From contig NC_083519.1 in the NCBI RefSeq assembly GCF_032362555.1, forward strand, positions 79,501 through 143,500: a DNA stretch of 64,000 nt, read 5' to 3'. Below, one piece after another: positions 22,853 through 34,494 of this stretch. A model generated the notes under the pieces. It was not told the origin of the DNA. It saw only the letters and a list, made by a program, of their open reading frames with translations, and did no database searches. The position numbers and the translations under genes are program-made. Position 1 is the first letter of the stretch. The number at the start of each line of letters is the position of its first letter. The DNA is from Amyelois transitella (lineage: Eukaryota; Arthropoda; Insecta; Lepidoptera; Pyralidae).

Positions 22853-23405
22853 AATTTATTTATTTATTTATTTATTCATTAGGAATAACAAACAGCTATA
22901 TTATAAAGACATATTAAAAGTTATTATATGCTTAAGTAGTAACAATATAGCCCACTCCGTTATTCACAGATTAGTAAACAATATTTGGGCTGTTAGTTTG
23001 ACATGAAAAAATAAAAACAAAAACAATAAAATCATACGCATTAAGATATAAAATCATTCAAAACTGAGAAAAAAAAAACAAAAGAACAGAGTAAACAAGG
23101 AAAAACATTGTGACGATAACAAAAATACTCTAAGAGAAAAGCCTAATTTACACATTCATTAACATAGTTGTGATTTGTTTTTTAAATTGAAATGTACTGC
23201 AAGAAAAAATGTCTACATTGATAATTTTTTTATTATCACATTCCATCATATGACGAATGGGAGCCCGCTTTCAACTATTCGTGCGGCAAAATGAAAATAA
23301 CTAATCAAATTACCAAGTGTGGTATTCACTGGATGTTTTCTTTTTTCACTTTTACTAAACAGAACGTATCGTAGAAATCTGCAAATGTTGTCTTCCACCA
23401 CATCT
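22853..23405 (-). repeat. Probable LINE 3' remnant with ATTT tail
   Basis: Starts on the plus strand with five ATTT units and ATTCATTAGGAATAAC, the look of a minus-oriented LINE tail. Further in, a short minus-strand frame (about 23400-23250) reads LRYVLFSKSEKRKHP and AARIVESGLPFVI before a stop. This could be the end of a degraded ORF. Assignment is tentative. Confidence 0.3.
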
Positions 23406-23419
23406 ATAAAAAAATTCAG

Positions 23420-23965
23420 AATTTAAATTGCATTCGTGTGGTCTTGGTGGTGGAGACAGTTATCAGGTCCGCACCCTGTTTCCCTCAGCAGCTCGTGTAA
23501 TCTCTCGAGGCCAGAACAAAGCTCGGCCGATATCAACGTTCATACATCACGTGAATGCGGACCGACAGACGAAACGACGCGGAAAAACTATTTTGTGACA
23601 CCTCGATTATCCGCCGGCACCTTTGACGCCCCCAATAAAACCAATATCTGTTCGGGAAACCTGCCCAGAAATCTGAGATCTTCAGTTCATTGTAGGACGG
23701 AACTGTCTGAGGGTCAGGAGAAAGTGGTGGTGATGCATCTCTTGGGGAGGCCTGTTCCCGGGCCGCCCTTGCGGGACGCCGGCCCGCGATTGGATCCCAC
23801 AGTAATGATCCCGGGAATAAATACCGCCGGTAATATTCCGCTCAGATTGCTCCGGAAAATTACATCTGTCGGCGCGCATCGGCTGTAAACATGTTTTCGG
23901 TTATTTATTTCTGCCGCGGGCCCCGGGGACGGCCGAGACGCTTCGTTCAATTATTATCACATTAA
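23420..23965. promoter_or_regulatory. Large GC-rich island, possible enhancer
   Basis: The longest GC-rich block in the window. A 150-codon frame crosses it on the plus strand (23436-23888) but begins at GTG, is opposed by two open minus-strand frames and shows no protein features. Non-coding readouts include CCCCAATAAAACC, GATCCCGGGAATAAATACCG, a forkhead-like TGTAAACA (23885-23892) and ATTATCACATTAATTCG. The composition resembles a conserved regulatory element. Inference only. Confidence 0.3.
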
Positions 23966-24460
23966 TTCGTCCAGATATAATAATTACATTAGAAATGTCG
24001 ATATTGCCGATTCCTTTACGGGCTTCGGTCTTTTTGGTGATGTTATTTTTGCTCATAATTCAGTGTATACCCGTGTATCTAATATCATAAGACTGGATTA
24101 TTCCTATGTCTATGATACTATTGGAATATTCTATAGTTCTGTGTTCTATGATGGTCAAACGGTTACGGTTAGGTTGCATGATTCAAAAACCGTGACACAC
24201 TGTTTATCCTCGTATCCTACTTTGAGTTATTATAGCTAACCGTTCCGCTGATGGTGATTGAGAACATCAGCTAACCACAAACGGTTAAGGTCCTGGTTGC
24301 ATTCTCACCTGGAGAAAGGGCCTATAATCACAATTAAGTTTTTACACGAAGCACTTCTTGTGAAGGGCAATCCTAACTGAGCAAAAATCAACAAGCTGAC
24401 CAAAGCCATTTATGGTAATTATACTGTGCAGCTAAACCGTATGTTTCGGCCAACGAAGCT

Positions 24461-24462
<2 letters not shown>

Positions 24463-24491
<29 letters not shown>

Positions 24492-24680
24492 CGGGACAAA
24501 TTACACTGATTGAGTTAGCCTCGAAGTAAGTTCGAAACTTGTGTTACGAGATACTAACTCAACGATACTATATTTTATAATAAATACTTATATAGATAAA
24601 CATCCAAGACCCAGGACAATCAGAAAAAGTTCTTTTCTCATCATGCCTTGACCGGGATTCGAACCCGGGACCTCCGGTTT
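24463..24680 (-). mobile_element. tRNA-derived SINE with poly(A) tail, head truncated
   Basis: A run of 29 T (24463-24491) abuts CGGGACAAATTACACTG, the 3' end of the SINE in minus orientation. The body is intact to the B box (GGATTCGAACCCGGG in reverse) and then breaks off in CCTCCGGTTTCC, so the tRNA head is incomplete. The pure poly(A) tail differs from the AATA and TA tails of other copies. Confidence 0.7.
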
Positions 24681-25245
24681 CCTCATTAATATTATAGTTT
24701 TTATGTATTAAATAAAGTTATAATTAAATTAAATATTGGACTCGATTGGAGTAACGAAACGGAAGGCCGCTAACAGGTTTAAAGAACAAAAGAAAAACGG
24801 CAAATAATTGAGCAGGTGGGGAGAACCGCGGAGAGGCGCAGAACTTCGCGCCAACTTTCTACGTGGAACTATTTATTTATCGTGCCAGTGGGCTTTACTC
24901 CCAGTTGTCCACGGAACTAATTCAGCCATCGATGAGTTTATCTCAACAGTATAGGGTTTAAAGTCGGTCATCGGGACGTTAACATGTCAAAGTAAATAGT
25001 GTTGGCAAGTTGTTGGGAGTACCCACACAAGTTAGGCGGAACACAAATAAACATATTTCGCTAAGACATAGACCGCTCAAGAAGTGTTACTGGACTTATT
25101 ACAAAACATTAACACGCCTTGTAGACAGTACTTCTACCCCGCGCAAAGATATCGGTTGTTATTCGGCACGGGATTGCAGTCACACTTGTTTACACATTAC
25201 CCCAAGAGCACCATATTGTATAAATCAATAGATCAAGTTTATAGT
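24681..25245. other. Intergenic region, nothing recognised
   Basis: AT-rich sequence between two repeat copies. A modestly GC-richer patch lies around 24820-24860. Overlapping frames of 60-73 codons are not supported by any motif. Confidence 0.35.
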
Positions 25246-25497
25246 TACATACATACGTACAGATAGTCAGGTATCTATATACTTTGCGGAGTAGACGGAG
25301 CCAATAATTTTGAAAAGACTGAAATGCCACGTTCAGCTATATGGCTATCTGATGGAATTGAGATTCAAATAGTGACAGGTTGCTAGCCCATCGCCAAGAG
25401 GAATCCAAAGTTTATAAGCTTATCCAGTCGCCTTATATGACATCCATGGAAAAGAAATGAGTGATTCTTTTCTAAAGTGCCAGAAACCACAGAACAC
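25246..25497 (-). repeat. Family A dispersed repeat, near full-length
   Basis: Begins with the ACATACATACGTAC tail in reverse and continues with GTAGACGGAGCC, GATTCAAATAGTGACAGGTT and GCTAGCCCATCGCC. It ends at GTGCCAGAAACCAC. Reads as a minus-oriented copy of the abundant family ending in an ATGT tail; interpreted as a SINE or RTE-derived element. Confidence 0.6.
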
Positions 25498-26259
25498 AAG
25501 GTCAAGTCAGTCATCTTTATATAATACCTATTTTTTTTATAATATAATAAATACTGTATAACGTTATATCACCTTTAAATGAACTCATGAGTTGTTTATT
25601 TATATTTCGATCTAAAATACGGTTACCTAATTTTTTTAGCCTTTCTAGTATATTACCCATGACGCCTCTAATTAATATACAAGTCAGTGTGCTCACTAAA
25701 GGTAGGTTTTTGGCGTCGCCTGATTTCTGCTATATGCGTGTTTAATTCGAGTTAGTTGTTGAACATCCCCTCTCCCCCCGCTCGCAGCCCGGACCGACAC
25801 CGTGCTATGTGTCACTGCGGGAATGCGAAATTAGTCAATCGAAAATTAGTTCAATTTTAACAAAGACAGAAATTTAACCATATTAATTCGGCAACCGAAC
25901 GAGCACGTTCAATCACACACATGCATAATAACGAAGGTCTTCGAGACATAGATATTTTTATTGCAAACATTTGTTAGATATGAGAGTTGTGACAGCACGT
26001 ATAAAATTTTCAAATAGCTTTCCTTGAACGTGAGTTGAAATTCCTGTACACATTGTTATGTCAAGGGTTAAACACTACCAACGTTGGAGTATTGGATTCC
26101 AATGTTAGTTTTTGCTAGATAAGTAGACATTTAAGAAGTGTCATTAGAGATTTGTAAAATACTCAGTTACATTTTACTCAGTAAATCTATGACAGAAGAA
26201 AGTGTAATTTAAATGCAAATTCGCTAAATCATACATATACATTCGGTTATTTCCTTACA
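25498..26259. other. Intergenic region, nothing recognised
   Basis: AT-rich and without a supportable feature apart from an ATGCAAAT octamer at 26213-26220, just before the next GC-rich island. Confidence 0.35.
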
Positions 26260-26830
26260 ATGTCGTCTGAATTGCAGCAATAAACGTTCGAGCTGAGCTG
26301 CATCGCGGCTGTATCGCGGCTGTATCGCGGCTGTATCGCGGTGGTATCGCGCATTATCGCCGGCCGTGAGTTCCGTCCTCGCGCCGCGGAAGTGCAATCT
26401 GGTTTACAGCTGGCATGCGGCTGTTTGCTTTTCTTATTGGCGCGAATGCAACTTAATATTCCGCGGCGGCCGCTACAGGCGACGGTGCAAGCATTGACGA
26501 AGGAATTTCATATTTTTCGGTCGCGTTTTTAGGAACTTTACGATTTGAGTTAAATAGGTTTAGGTATTACGGGTATATAAAAACGAGGCCTTTTACATCA
26601 TCCATAGAGTGGTTCTATACTAAAGCGCCGGGGCGGGAACCACCCGGTGCGGGGAGTCACGCTACTGCGTTTGTCTTGCACCAACCGCTCATTGCCGTAA
26701 TGAGCGGACTCGCACGCCGCGATTGCGGCCCGGGCCGGCGTCCGGCGACCGGACCCGCTTTATTAATGACCGCGCCACCGTGTCAGCGCCGGCCACGCGA
26801 CGCTCCGCTCTGATTAAATACTTAGTACAT
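26260..26830. promoter_or_regulatory. GC-rich island with 11-bp tandem repeat
   Basis: Two GC-rich parts (about 26270-26530 and 26640-26815) flank a relic of the family A repeat (26590-26648). The first holds the tandem array; the second has GCCGTAATGAGCGGACTC and GCTTTATTAATGACCGCGCC, AT-core homeodomain-like sites in CG-rich DNA. The 63-codon frame at 26341-26532 is not convincing. Possible regulatory block. Confidence 0.3.
26297..26351. repeat. 11-bp tandem repeat, five copies
   Basis: Five head-to-tail copies of GCTGTATCGCG, the first and last with one or two changes (GCTGCATCGCG, GTGGTATCGCG). The three central copies are identical. Confidence 0.9.
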
Positions 26831-26936
26831 TTTAATTTTAATTTAGGGCTTCTACTATAGCAATCTGTTATAACTTTTTCCGCCGCTTTATTTTAATCCC
26901 ACCCAAACTTTAACAAACAACAGCATAAGGACAACG

Positions 26937-26990
26937 GCCATCGCTTATCGCGACAAAAGGTTCAAGCCTGTTGTCGCGATAAGCGATGGC
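26937..26990. repeat. Perfect 20-bp inverted repeat (hairpin)
   Basis: The left arm 26937-26956 (GCCATCGCTTATCGCGACAA) is an exact reverse complement of 26971-26990. The 14-base spacer can pair another 3 bases (AGG with CCT), leaving a 6-base loop. It could be a foldback element, a structured RNA or a symmetric protein-binding site; the TATCGCGA core resembles DREF/BEAF-type CGATA sites. Confidence 0.9.
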
Positions 26991-26999
26991 ATATGATAC

Positions 27000-29900
27000 A
27001 TCTTTTATAGATTAAGAATTGGAAGAGGAATACCTAGACGACTGTACTTGCATTTACAGTGTATCTGTATTCGGATTTGAATAAATTTAATATGAAGTGT
27101 TTGAAATCTGCTCCGTCTCGCTGACGTGCCGTGAGTGCATTAGCGCGGTGCCGGTGCCGGATCCGGATGTCGTGGCGGAGCACGGCGAAAATTCCGATTG
27201 ACATGAGATATACATCTGTATAGACATTTTATTATATTCTTCTTATTATCAATCCAAAAAGGTTGTTCTTACACAGCTGAATGGTTTTATGGAAGTAAGG
27301 ATACAGCATTACAGCATACAGGAGTAATCGTGTTATATTAATATGTTTAGGTCTTAGAGAATGTTATATTATCTTTAAGGAAACAAATAAAATTATTACT
27401 ATAGATTTTTATAATGAAAAACTTTATATTACGCCGATAAATGATAATATTTTAACTATTAATTAAAACCCACAACTACCACTTGTGATCTCCCCAATAT
27501 TGATTTAGTAAATTGACTAACGAATCAGGAGTTGCAAAGCGTCTGCATCTCGGTCTTACTTGCGGCGTCTAAAGAGATGTGCGTCAATGGGATTAACCCA
27601 CTTACAGGAATCACTGCCGAAAATGTTTGCGAGTCCTGTTACTTATGCGATATCTCCGCGTTTTCCCCCACATTAGCATTATCCTTTAAGAATCAAAGTG
27701 CACTCAGGCGGGAAGACAATCTGCTTAGAAATACTGCTGCTGTGTCGTTAGGGACCTGTATTATGATTCTTTGAACAAGACTTGGTTTGTCAATTACTAA
27801 GTAATTTATCATTGACCGTTGCTGATTGTTCAGTTTTGTCTACATTAAAAATACTTAATATTAGTAGTATTTTATTTCAGCGAAATATCCCGTTAACTTT
27901 TATTTTCTCGGGAATTTCGGGAAAATCTCCCTTAGTGGACCACATATATAATAAATATTGGCTTTTACCTAGTGCTTTGAGTTGGGAGTCAGTCATTCAT
28001 TCTGTCAATGAGTCGGCGCCCTCTTTAATGTTCCTCTCTAGACTCAACTAATCCAGCGATGCAGAAAATATTGACACAAATATTCTTCAAAAGATATCAA
28101 TGTGTATGTGCGATTCGTGCGTTAGTATAGTGACGGCGCGAGGCGGGTTATGTGTCCCCCGTTACGGGCGGCGGACGTGGCTTTATTATTTCAAGTGTCG
28201 GCGGCATATGCATATACACCGAACTGTAAAATACCTACGGAGTAAACAGTTACTACACCTTTGATTTTGTCTAATGGTGTATTCTCTGTTGTAGTTAGCC
28301 TTAACTGGATAAACCGTTATTATTCGCCACTGTTTAAGTAATGTTTCTTTTTTGAAAAAGATTGCGCACGTATCTGTTTTGAGAAACCGGCTGAAAGATT
28401 CGTCTTTACAATTTGAACAAAATGACGACAAAATAGCTTTCTCTGGCAAAGCCATATTTGCCTTCTACCTCAGAAACCGGTGAACAAGTTTGAAAACAGA
28501 TAATATTATTGTCTATATATTTTAAATTTATGTTATATAAATGACATAAATTTAAAATATTATTGAATTTCAAATTTAACGAATAATATTTAAATTATAA
28601 TGTTCATGTATGTTATGAAGTTACTCATCTGTGATTTGGTAATTTGTTGGCGGCTGTGATTGATGTTGGCTCGATACATCGATCTGATACACTCGTTAGC
28701 GGGTTCATTATTCGCAGTGACAAACACACGCCGACATTTTAAACCCCACGGTAAGGATGTAACAGGCAAGTCGCTAATTGGCGTTCGTTACAGCGGCAAA
28801 AATGTCTGCGTAAAATTGACACTATAACGTTGTATATGATATTGCTTGCTATTCTGCGATCGCTATTCTTTCTAGTGTCACTCTTACTCTATTCATTCCC
28901 AGTAAGGAGGTGAATAAACTGTGTAAGTAAATTAATAGTAAGTTATATCTGTAAGCATAGAAACGCACTATTAAAATGTCGCGTCGCGTCTTGTTCTCGA
29001 TGTGAACTGACCTTATCATCATTCTGGCAAAAATAAAACGATTAATAGATAAAAGATAAATATTTTTAATTTCAATAAGTTAAAAGTTCTTTTAAGTTAC
29101 TGAAAGTTTTAAGTACTTTTAAGTCTCAGACGAATAAAAAAAATAAAGTTGATTAGTTTGGTTGCGGCAGTGTAATCACATGTTCTCATGTTCATAACAT
29201 TTGCATGGAAACAAAGTAAAAGTGAATTAATGGTATAAAAGCATATTGCAGATAATGCAACTAAAACTGACGAGAATAATTTGGCAAGGCGACAACGGCG
29301 CTCCGCGAGCCCGCTCCATTTTGTCCAACGCCGCCATTTTGTCAACCGCTATCATTTTATTTCCCCGTCATAAACAGCGGGCGGGTGTCATCAAACTGGA
29401 TTACGGCTTGGCCGCGACTGCACTTGGACGATTCTCGATTGTAACCGTTATTACTTCTTCGAGTGCTTTTGAATGGTAAAAAGTTTATTGTTTTATGATA
29501 GAGGGAAGGCTAGTTTAACTGACATAAAATTTTTGATACTAAAATAATGATTTTAGCACATTCAACTGTCTTAACAATTAAAATCTCCATTTAGTATATA
29601 TAATCGTGTGTTCTTCAAACACTTTAAAAATGCTATAAATGCATACTCCATAGTAATATTTAACTGTAAGAGATCTGTTTATTACGAGTACAATTTTTGT
29701 TTGTAACTAATAAAAATAAAAAGTCCCGGATACATTTTAATGAAATTTTGTACTTGAGTTAAAAAAAACAGGCTTCTTTGTATTTTTAGAAATTTTCACA
29801 AATTCAAAGTTTCTTCAAAACTCTAGACTTCCTTTACTTAAATGTTATTTTTGCTAAGGCATATAGTTAGTGTGTCTGCGTGTAGTCCGGCGCCTCGTCT

Positions 29901-30031
29901 CCGGCGTCCAGTGTTTGCCGCATCCGTCTCCATCCATCACCGACGTTTGTCTCGCTTCCAACGACTCCAACGATACTATTACGTTTAAACTACTCACAAG
30001 ATGGGTTCTAAAGTATGTAGGAATGTATTTA
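27000..30031. other. Intergenic region, no gene called
   Basis: GC-rich islands at 27110-27200, 28120-28190 and 29275-29475 interrupt AT-rich DNA. An ATTTGCAT lies at 29199-29206. The 77-90-codon frames at 27532, 27782, 28186 and 29246 lack domains, start context or splice sites. A perfect AT-rich palindrome is listed separately. Confidence 0.35.
28517..28560. repeat. Perfect 17-bp AT-rich inverted repeat
   Basis: ATATTTTAAATTTATGT (28517-28533) is exactly repeated in reverse complement at 28544-28560 with a 10-base loop. AT-rich palindromes occur by chance more easily than GC-rich ones, but this length is notable. Confidence 0.85.
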
Positions 30032-30345
30032 AATACATAAAATTACGGCTACATCCCTTACGTGGTAGACATAGCCAACAGTCTCGAAAAGACAGAAAGG
30101 CCATGTTCAGCTTAATGATGAAATCAAGTCAAATATTGACAGGTTGCTAACCCATTGCCTTCAAGGAGAATCCCAATAAGCCTTTCCCTTGATTGACTTT
30201 TACAAGCTGGCATGCACTGTTTTCCTATCAGACCAACTTGAAAGCGTGCACAAGATAACTGGCTCCTATTTCTTCAGTCACCTTTTCGGACATTCATGGT
30301 ATAGGGATGGAGTGGTCCTATTGTAAAGTACCAGGAACCGTACGG
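30032..30345 (-). repeat. Family A dispersed repeat, near full-length
   Basis: Reverse tail (ATACATAAAATTACGGCTAC) followed by GTAGACATAGCCAACAG, AATATTGACAGGTTGCTAAC and GGAGTGGTCCTATTG, closing near AGGAACCGTACGGTAC. Slightly longer than the other copies because of a middle segment (GACTTTTACAAGCTGG). Confidence 0.6.
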
Positions 30346-30814
30346 TACTAAAATCTATTAATGAAATCCCTCGCACTTTTCCAATCACTTAACGTCAGTG
30401 TGACCACTCCGTATAGTCCGTAGCCGCAATAAGAGTTTGCTCGCCCGAGTCCTGTAATTAATTACCGCCCGTGTACCGTCAAATGCCTCGATAACCAATT
30501 TGTAATGTTCCGCAACTTGTTCCGCAAACTCCTGTCGATTCACTTTTTCACTGAGAAATAAGAATTTTCTTCGTTAAGGTACACTTAATTTACCCGGTCT
30601 TGTAAGTAAGAGTGTATTTATTTATTTTGAGAATGAGTGCAGTTAATAAGCACTGCAAACATATGATATACAAACATGTTTCCATACATAATTTGTCCAG
30701 ACAAGGATATTGATATTGCTTAGCAGGTACGAGTACATAGTTTGATTACCAACCGATGCTCTTACGGTGAGTGAAAACATAGTGAAATAAAAGATCAATA
30801 AATAATAAATAAAA
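30346..30814. other. Spacer with GC-richer conserved-looking block
   Basis: Around 30410-30545 a balanced-composition block contains CTGTAATTAATTACCGCCC and TTGTAATGTTCCGCAACTTG. The palindromic TAATTAATTA is a homeodomain-type site. The rest is AT-rich, with a TTTATTTATTTTG patch at 30615. No gene. Confidence 0.3.
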
Positions 30815-31016
30815 ACGGGACGGTCGGGACGAACACAAATCCCACGATTTGTGTTACGAAACGATGCTATATTTTATAAAAAATACTTATATAGATAAAC
30901 ATCCAAGACACAGGACAATCAGAGAAGATTCGTTTTTCATCATGCCTTGGCCGGGATTCGAACCCGGGATCTCCGGTGTCACAGACTAGCGCACTACTGC
31001 TGAGCCATAAAGGCCG
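30815..31016 (-). mobile_element. tRNA-derived SINE, near full-length
   Basis: Same family as at 9.1 kb, with the tRNA-like head at 31016 and the 3' end near 30815. The body has a deletion (the GAGTTAGCC block is missing) and the head carries changes (GCACTACTGCTGAGCC in reverse). An older copy, inserted between two family A repeats. Confidence 0.7.
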
Positions 31017-31047
31017 TTTCTCTATAAGAGTCAGTAATAGGAGTCGT

Positions 31048-31323
31048 ACATACATACATACAATCACGTCTATATCCCTTGCGGGGTAGACAGAGCCAAC
31101 AGTTTTGAAAAGACTGATAGGCCACGTTCAGCTATTTGGCTTTAAGATAGAATTGAGATTCAAATAGTGACAGGTCGCTAGCCCATCGCCTAAAAGAAGA
31201 ATTCCAAGTTTATAGGCCCCTAATTACTTTTACGAATCCCTTAATCGCCTTTTAGGACATCCATGGGAGAGAGATGGAGTGGTCCTATTTTTTTTTCTAT
31301 TGATGCCGGGAACCACACGGCAC
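31048..31323 (-). repeat. Family A dispersed repeat, full-length
   Basis: Clear ACATACATACATAC tail (reverse), then AATCACGTCTATATCCCTTG, CGGGGTAGACAGAGCC, GCCACGTTCAGCTATTTGGC, GACAGGTCGCTAGCCCATCG and GATGGAGTGGTCCTA. The 5' end GGGAACCACACGGCAC is complete. One of the best representatives in the window. Confidence 0.7.
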
Positions 31324-32117
31324 AACTATAAATGAAATACTCGTAAAATTAACCAATGCCTTGTTTTGAAATTTAGTTGAAGTCAGCTATTTCGCGGGTT
31401 TCTTTTCATTACAGGTTGAAGAAATAAGTAACATTCTGTCATTCAGCGTGACCGTGAGTTGACGTTTTTTAACACTTTTCGAGCCATTTTACTCGCTTCC
31501 GGTCTTTACAGGGTTGTATTTGGGTCGTTTAAGTAAAAAGCACATGTCGAAGGGGGGCGGGACGCGGGCGGGGGAGAGTGCTGATTTATTAAGCGCGGGA
31601 AAATAAACACCTTCCGTGTTTATTCCGCGGGACCTTGGTGCCAATGTCCACGAAACGTTTGATTTCGCTCGTATCTTATTCAGGGAAATTCCGTTGTTTA
31701 TCACTCTTCAAAAATTCTATTTTGGTGTTTATGTTTACGCGATTTTTAATAATTTCTTTCTTCTATTTTCGAGAGTGAATGGATAAGGAAAATTATTGCG
31801 TCTATTTTTATTGATGCGAGAAATTCATAAGTCGGTAATAAGCTTAGGAGATGCCGCAAGCCATTGATTCCGACAGCGAGCGGCCGCTGCGAGGCATCGA
31901 TACACGAGGCGGTATCAAATGTCTTAGTCGCCATGGTGACGGCCAGAGGTCGCCTCGCCGCTACACACTGCTTGGAGCAAATAGGACAGGCCTGGTCTAT
32001 ACAGACGTGGGACATACAGCGTAAGTAAACAGTCAATTTTATATTTAAATGTTTAATACCTGAATAAAAGAAGGCTTTCTGTGAAAGAAGACCAACACGA
32101 GCATATTTTCTCTTTCG
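31324..32117. other. Intergenic region with two GC-rich islands
   Basis: Islands at 31430-31720 (with GGGCGGGACGCGGGCGGGGG) and 31850-31990. A 96-codon minus frame (31746-32036) crosses the second one but is unsupported. No gene called. Confidence 0.3.
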
Positions 32118-32272
32118 AATTTTCTCTGATTGGCCTGGGTCTTGGATGATTATCTATATAAGTATTTATCATAAAATTAGTATGAGTTGAGTTAGTATCT
32201 CGTAACACAAGTCTCGAACTTACTTCGAGGCTAACTCAATCTGTGTAATTTGTCCCGTATATATATATATAT
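32118..32272 (+). mobile_element. tRNA-derived SINE, 5'-truncated, TA tail
   Basis: Begins within the body (TTCTCTGATTGGCCTGGGTC) and runs through GAGTTAGTATCTCGTAACAC and ACTTACTTCGAGGCTAACTC to TTTGTCCCGTATATATAT. The tRNA head is absent. The tail is a TA run, unlike the copy at 24.5 kb. Confidence 0.7.
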
Positions 32273-33406
32273 TGATTAAATCAGGAAGTTTTGGTGGAAG
32301 GTGAGGGAATAAAATGAACACTCGGAACGAGGCTTCATTTTATTTTAATTTAAATCGATAAATGGTTCTCACCCTGAAAAAAGAATTATTTTAATACTTT
32401 TCACCGGCCTAGATATTTAAAACGAAGAAAAAATCAAATAAAGTGCCTGGAAAGCTTCTATGTTGTCTAACTTCCAGTCGGTTGCTGCACGAGCGCCGCG
32501 GCCGCGCCCGCTATCGCCGCTTAACACTTTTAATGGCGCGCGAGGCCCACTATCGCGCGTCGTTAATCCTGGCTGAATAGCGGTAGGGTTAGCAGTGATA
32601 TACCGCCAACACAATTATCCACGCACCTGTAAATATACACGGATTTTTCCAAAGCCGGATAACTTTATTTGAATAGAGTTTCAAAACAAAACATTTGTGC
32701 GGTGCGCTGACATAGTTCCAACATTTTATAACATTTCAACGGAAATGGAAATGAAAATGGATCAATCCGCGTTGTTGTAGCGATTTGCATAGTTTTGTAA
32801 ATTGAATATTTATTTTTATTTCGTCGGTGCATAGATTTAGATATAACAGTTTCATTTTTAAAATTTAATCTCAAAGTTTCGTTACCACCTACGACGGCTA
32901 ATGCTTTCGTAGCACTCGCGTAGCAACGGACATTGTAGCGGTCAGCTACGAGATTTCGTAGATCCAGTTTGCTGAAATCAGAGAGATTTCTCCATTCACA
33001 TCAACAAAAGTTTTGCAAATTGTGTACGGTGAAAGTGGCACAGAAATGTAGATACGCAAAGAGTTTCAGCTCGTACTCAGAAAAAAATTGTGTACAAATT
33101 TGAAGTACCGCAGAAATGCACTACAATTTCGGAGCATTTAAAACTTCACCAAATTTTGTTGAGCTCGAAACAACAAGCGCTTCTGTAAACAAAAGAAGGT
33201 TTCAACGCAAACGTCTCAAGTGAAGCTGTTTACAAAAAGTTGACATAATGACAGTATCAGTATGCTCGCGGTGCAAAGAGCGCGCCTCAGTTGCGGCGCA
33301 CCTGCCGACTTCGCGAGTTTGCTCGGAGTTTCGACCAGGCGCCGCGACTTTGTTTTGTGGTAATTTTGTAGACTATTAGATGTTCCTTTTGGTATTTATA
33401 TTCTAA
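32273..33406. other. Intergenic region with GC-rich islands and CTACGA cluster
   Basis: A GC-rich island at 32470-32600 has CTATCGCCGCTTAACAC and ACTTTTAATGGCGCGCG. An ATTTGCAT octamer lies at 32783-32790. A second GC-rich island lies at 33270-33350. No gene supported. Confidence 0.3.
32885..32965. repeat. Second cluster of CTACGA / TCGTAG motifs
   Basis: Repeated CTACGA, TCGTAGCA, GCGTAGCA, TGTAGCGGTC and GCTACGAG within 75 bases, in alternating orientation, as at the start of the window and near 38.2 kb. Confidence 0.5.
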
Positions 33407-33500
33407 CTAGCTGTTGGCCGCGACTTCGTACGCGCGAAATGGAATATCGCGCTTAATTCCATTCCCGCGGGAATATCGGGATAGGATACTGGCCGATCTC
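33407..33500. repeat. Dispersed repeat fragment (CTAGCTGTTGGCCGCGAC)
   Basis: The stretch begins CTAGCTGTTGGCCGCGACTT and continues CGTACGCGCGAAATGG, a phrase widely repeated in moth genomes as the end of a mobile element. The 82-codon frame that follows (33414-33662) is attributed to this repeat and adjoining AT-rich DNA, not to a gene. Confidence 0.45.
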
Positions 33501-34204
33501 TTAGTGCATATAGACCACATAAGGAAACTTTACGCTAATTTTAAAATTAACCACATGTTTTTACTGTGTTTTACTTCAATGTTTGTTTTACTTTTGTCAA
33601 TTTTAGAATCAATATACTCGTATGTAGAGGGTGGACCCTTTTTGTTTGTGATGGTCCAATAAATAAAAATGTCTAAAATAGCAATGAAAAATGTAAACAA
33701 AATAAGGAAAGTTACTGATAAAAGCCATTATTATTTTTAGGTATTGTTATTTTTGTCTGGACGGGAAGAAATAACAACTTTAATTTTGTAACAATAAAGT
33801 TACACGTGTACTTAGTTTTATTGGACATTAATAAAAAAACAATGTATAAAAAAACCGACAAGCGACGTTAGTATTGCTTTTCTTCAAGTGCATTTTCTGC
33901 ACGTCAAGCAAGAGAAAGGCAAATAAACTTTTGATTCTTCTTTAGTGCGATGCCACCTGGTACTAATTATTATTTTTACTCTCAAACCACAGGGAAACCT
34001 TCAATGGAAAGCACAACGAACTTTTGTAAACTCATACTGAATAAACGATATTTGTATTTATGTTTACATATATTATTTATTAGCCACATAGAAGCGCGTA
34101 GTAATGCCTTATCAAAAACTACTAGCTCTATATACCCCTTAAGGGATAAGGTCGTGATTATATGTATATACATACAACAAAATATTGTTCAAAATAATTT
34201 TATG

Positions 34205-34340
34205 TTCGGTTCACGTTAAACTCGGCGGGAGTCGCTTCGTGTAAAACCTGACTAACCCAGGATCATGGTCATATGCGCACACTGCGATCCTCACTAAAGA
34301 GATATGGAGCGACAAGGACTACGTCGGGAGGACGACGATA
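34205..34340. repeat. Dispersed repeat fragment (GGGAGTCGCT family)
   Basis: GGGAGTCGCTTCGTGTAAAA plus CCTGACTAACCCAGGATCAT parallels the copy at 14.02-14.16 kb. Class unknown. Confidence 0.4.
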
Positions 34341-34494
34341 AACTCAGTTTGAAAACATTTTTAAAATATAGGTACTAACAAAGAGAAATCATACAAAACA
34401 CAAAGCGTATCGCACACGTGATCATTATAATTGCAGTTGATAATCTCACCGCTGTCTTTGAAAAAAGGCACAATAAAAACAATCGCCCCGCATT

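Noticed and set aside
23436..23888. 150-codon plus-strand open frame, the longest outside the P450s and the LINE
   Set aside because: It begins at GTG, has two open frames opposite it, no domain features and lies in a GC-rich block where stops are rare.
33414..33662. 82-codon frame starting MAATSYARNG
   Set aside because: Its start lies in a dispersed repeat end and the remainder is AT-rich hydrophobic translation.
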